Shown here: positions 61,080 to 64,000 of the stretch, piece after piece
Layout of the letters: each line of letters starts with the position of its first letter
How positions within the stretch are numbered: the first letter of the stretch is position 1
Source: an uncultured Pelagibacteraceae bacterium
GTDB taxonomy: Bacteria; Pseudomonadota; Alphaproteobacteria; Pelagibacterales; Pelagibacteraceae
Direction of reading: 5' to 3'
Assembly: GCA_902538885.1 (NCBI GenBank)
Contig: CACBGU010000004.1
Location: 1 to 64,000, forward strand
DNA: 64,000 nt
Position numbers and translations under genes: made by a program
The notes under the pieces: model-generated
The model's database searches: none
Seen by the model: only the letters and a program-made list of their open reading frames with translations
Told to the model about the DNA's origin: nothing

Positions 61080-63059
61080 GTGAATAGAAAATTTCTAAGT
61101 TTAATAATCATCAGTATTTTAATTGTAGTTTATAATTTTGAAACCAATATAAAAAAAAGAATTGGATTTATTAACTATGATTATTTTCAAACTTTATTTG
61201 AGGAAAATTTTTCTACTAACAAGATTGTTATTATTGATATTGATGAGACAAGTATTGAGAATATTGGTCAATTTCCTTGGAGGAGAGATGTCTATTCTAA
61301 AATATTAAATAATCTAAATTTAGCAGAAACCTCGGTTATAGCATTTGATATTTTTTTCAGTGAAGAAGATACTCAAAACCCAACAAAAATTTTTCAGGAA
61401 TTTAACTTAAATAGTGAAAACATTTTAAATAGTGATCAATTGTTTTTAGAGTCAATTAATAATAATAATGTAATCTTACCATTAGTAGGTGCCACTAAAG
61501 AGATAAAAAAAAATAAATTTTCCTCTAAAGCTAATATTATTACTAAAGGTGAAAATCCTTTAAACTACTTATATAATTATCAAGGATATATTTCATCTCT
61601 TGATAAATTTAATAATGCTGCAAAAGGCTTAGGCTCAATATCAATTATAGATAGTGAGGATGGTATATTAAGATACGTTCCATTAATTTTAAATATAGAT
61701 GAGAAAATAATTCCCTCTTTATCATTAGAAACAGTTAGACTGCACAATAAAGAAAAAAGCTATCTAATCCAAACAGATCAAAGCGGTATTAAATCAATTC
61801 AAACAAGAACTACAAATTTTAATATAAATGAAAATGGATTAAATTTTGTAAAATTCAAAAAAATTCCTAAAAACACTTACATCTCAGCATCAGATATTTA
61901 TCAAAATAATTTTGATCAAGAAGCATTAAAGGACAAAATAGTTTTGATAGGATCTTCTGCAGAAGGGGTTTTTGATTTAGTAAAGATCCCTACAGGCAAG
62001 ATTGTTCCTGGGGTTCAAGTTCATGCAAATATAATTGAAAATATATTATCTAAAGATTTTTTAAAAATTAATTACTTAACTAAAATTACAGAAAATATTG
62101 TTTTATTAATAAGTTTGCTAGTAGTCTTGATTATAGCTAATTACTTTAAACCAATATATTCAATTTTGAATTATGCTATTTTATTACTACTATTATTTTT
62201 GATAAGTATTTTGTTTTATAAACAAAACTATTTTGTAGAAATTTATAACATTATTCTATTTAACTCATTATTATTTATATATCTCCTATATTCCAGATTT
62301 GTTGAAGAAAATAAATCTTCAATTGAAAATGAGAAAAAACAATTAGTTTTAAAAAAAGAGAGAGAAATTGCCGGAGAGGTACAAAAGAAATTATTTCCAA
62401 CTGAAAAAAATATTGAGAATTTTGTTTATGCAAAAAACATACCAGCAAGAGATGTGTCAGGAGATTATTATGATTATATCAAAGTTTCTGATGATGAAAT
62501 TTATTTTACTTTAGCTGATGTATCTGGCAAAGGTATTAAGGCTGGAATGTTGATGGCTAATGCGTCTTCAGTATTTAAATCTTTTTCAAAACTAAAGTTT
62601 CCAATTAATCAACTTGCTCAAAATATTAATAATCAAGTAAAAGAATCGTCTTATAAAGGCATGTTTATTACAGCAGTAATAGGTAAGTTAAATATAACTT
62701 CTAAGGAGGTTGAATTTGTTAACTTTGGTCATGAAAGCATCATGTGTTTTGAAAAAACATCTAATTCATTTTCTTATATAAAAGCTGAAAAACCGCCTTT
62801 AGGACTTCTGAACATTAAAGATGCAAACACAATAAACACTAATAAATTAAACTTAAATGACAAAAATATATTTATTTACACAGATGGTGTTACCGAAGGC
62901 TACATTGAAGACGAGAAGGAGTTTACTGTTAAAGGGATAGAAGATGAAATATTAAAAAATAAATCTTCTAATATTAAAGAAATTATTGAAATAATTACAA
63001 ATAAGCTAAACAACAGAGAATATCTCAGAGATGATATCACAATGATGGGTTTACAATAA
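61080..63059 (+). CDS. CHASE2 sensor + TM + SpoIIE/PP2C-type serine phosphatase (GTG start)
   Basis: IIDIDETSIENIGQFPWRRDVYSKILNNL...IAFDIFFSEED (CHASE2); three TM helices; EREIAGEVQKKLFP...ARDVSGDYYDYIKVSDDEIYFTLADVSGKGIKAGMLMAN (SpoIIE). Confidence 0.92.
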   Translation: MNRKFLSLIIISILIVVYNFETNIKKRIGFINYDYFQTLFEENFSTNKIVIIDIDETSIENIGQFPWRRDVYSKILNNLNLAETSVIAFDIFFSEEDTQNPTKIFQEFNLNSENILNSDQLFLESINNNNVILPLVGATKEIKKNKFSSKANIITKGENPLNYLYNYQGYISSLDKFNNAAKGLGSISIIDSEDGILRYVPLILNIDEKIIPSLSLETVRLHNKEKSYLIQTDQSGIKSIQTRTTNFNINENGLNFVKFKKIPKNTYISASDIYQNNFDQEALKDKIVLIGSSAEGVFDLVKIPTGKIVPGVQVHANIIENILSKDFLKINYLTKITENIVLLISLLVVLIIANYFKPIYSILNYAILLLLLFLISILFYKQNYFVEIYNIILFNSLLFIYLLYSRFVEENKSSIENEKKQLVLKKEREIAGEVQKKLFPTEKNIENFVYAKNIPARDVSGDYYDYIKVSDDEIYFTLADVSGKGIKAGMLMANASSVFKSFSKLKFPINQLAQNINNQVKESSYKGMFITAVIGKLNITSKEVEFVNFGHESIMCFEKTSNSFSYIKAEKPPLGLLNIKDANTINTNKLNLNDKNIFIYTDGVTEGYIEDEKEFTVKGIEDEILKNKSSNIKEIIEIITNKLNNREYLRDDITMMGLQ

Positions 63060-63255
63060 ATGTATATAGTAAAATTAACCCAGTAATTGTAATAAATAAT
63101 TTTTTTCTAAACAATTTTTTTTCTATTTTCTTTGAGTGCAAATTATTTAGTAGTCTATTGATATCCATTTTTTTTGATTGAGAACTAAAATTTTTATTAA
63201 TAACAATCTCATGCCAATTTTTATTTTTAAGTAAGGATTTTTGTATATTATCCAT
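63037..63255 (-). CDS. Small single-TM protein overlapping the pilT stop
   Basis: C-terminal TM LFRKKLFITITGLILLYTFIV; ATG abuts/overlaps the pilT stop, suggesting translational coupling. Confidence 0.6.
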   Translation of the reverse strand: MDNIQKSLLKNKNWHEIVINKNFSSQSKKMDINRLLNNLHSKKIEKKLFRKKLFITITGLILLYTFIVNPSL

Positions 63256-64000
63256 TATTCCACCAAACCTTTTTGCTGAAGTCCCTCTAGATATTTTTCC
63301 ATCGTAATCATTCCATCTTGTGCCGAGGTTTGGAGAGTTGAGGTGATTTGAGCCATTTTACCCTCTCGAATAAGATTTCTTATTGCTGTAGTTCCCGTCA
63401 TAACCTCAAAACAGCCAATTCTTCCACCACCTTTTTTTTTTAAAAGTTGTTGAGACAAAACCATTCTAATTGATCCAGCTAGCATAGATTGTGCTAATGT
63501 TTTTTGTGAAGGAGGAAAAACGTCTAAAATTCTTGTAACAGTTGATGAGACGTTACTTGCATGCAGAGTACCAAAAACTAAATGACCAGTTTCTGCAGCT
63601 GTTAAGGCAAGAGAAATAGTTTCAAGATCTCTCATTTCTCCTACTAAAATTACATCTGGATCTTGTCTTAATGCCGACTTCAAAGCTCTTGCAAAGCTTC
63701 CAGTATCTTTTCCAACTTCTCTTTGTGAAATAATACTTTTTTTAGATGGATGAACAAATTCGATAGGGTCTTCAATTGTAATAATATTTTCTGCACGATT
63801 AGAATTTATTTGATCAATCATTGCTGCCAAAGAAGTAGATTTACCAGATCCTGTCTGACCTGTGACTAGTACTAATCCATTTTTATGCTTGATAGCGTCC
63901 ATAACAGCAGGAGGTAGACCAAGTTTTTCCATTTGTGGTATCTCGCTAACAATTTTTCTTAGAACCATACTTGGTCCGATAGCAGTATAATATCCGTTTG
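63255..64000 (-). CDS. pilT: Type IV pilus retraction ATPase PilT (N-terminus beyond right edge)
   Basis: GQTGSGKSTSLAAMID Walker A; VGEMRDLETISLALTAAETGHLVFGTLHA; TAIRNLIREGKMAQ (AIRNLIRE PilT motif); frame continues to window end (GYYTAIGPSMVLRKI). Confidence 0.93.
   Translation of the reverse strand, partial: NGYYTAIGPSMVLRKIVSEIPQMEKLGLPPAVMDAIKHKNGLVLVTGQTGSGKSTSLAAMIDQINSNRAENIITIEDPIEFVHPSKKSIISQREVGKDTGSFARALKSALRQDPDVILVGEMRDLETISLALTAAETGHLVFGTLHASNVSSTVTRILDVFPPSQKTLAQSMLAGSIRMVLSQQLLKKKGGGRIGCFEVMTGTTAIRNLIREGKMAQITSTLQTSAQDGMITMEKYLEGLQQKGLVE

Noticed and set aside
1-64000. CRISPR arrays, transposons, rRNA or tRNA genes
   Set aside because: No regularly spaced repeats, transposase motifs, or recognisable rRNA/tRNA sequences found in the short intergenic gaps by eye.

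Overview
AT-rich, gene-dense alphaproteobacterial window, most likely SAR11/Pelagibacterales (inferred from composition, very short intergenic gaps and gene content). Most of it is recognisable core and metabolic content: DUF1800/DUF1501 pair, umuDC, tolC, recA, alaS, icd, psd-pssA, rlmE, guaB/guaA, panB, a TRAP transporter, pxpABC, a tandem glycine riboswitch with gcvTHP, a CFA-like lipid-modification cluster, selO, an NAD-type formate dehydrogenase with fdhD/mobA/moeA, and a creatinase/amidinotransferase/threonine aldolase cluster. No rRNA, tRNA, CRISPR array or transposase was seen. The most unusual region is about 56.0-64.0 kb. It holds a type IV pilin, an RsbW-like ATPase, a TPR + beta-barrel outer-membrane protein (Slam-like architecture), a FecR-domain protein with a Gly/Ser/Thr-rich beta-type C-terminus, a second FecR protein with a Tat-like signal, a CHASE2-SpoIIE/PP2C phosphatase, a small membrane protein and PilT. 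Three intergenic regions in this block carry a GC-rich near-palindrome (CCCAWWWTGGGG-like) at near-constant distance from -10-like hexamers. I propose a co-regulated envelope-sensing, surface-export and pilus system. Functional assignments there are inference from motifs read by eye.
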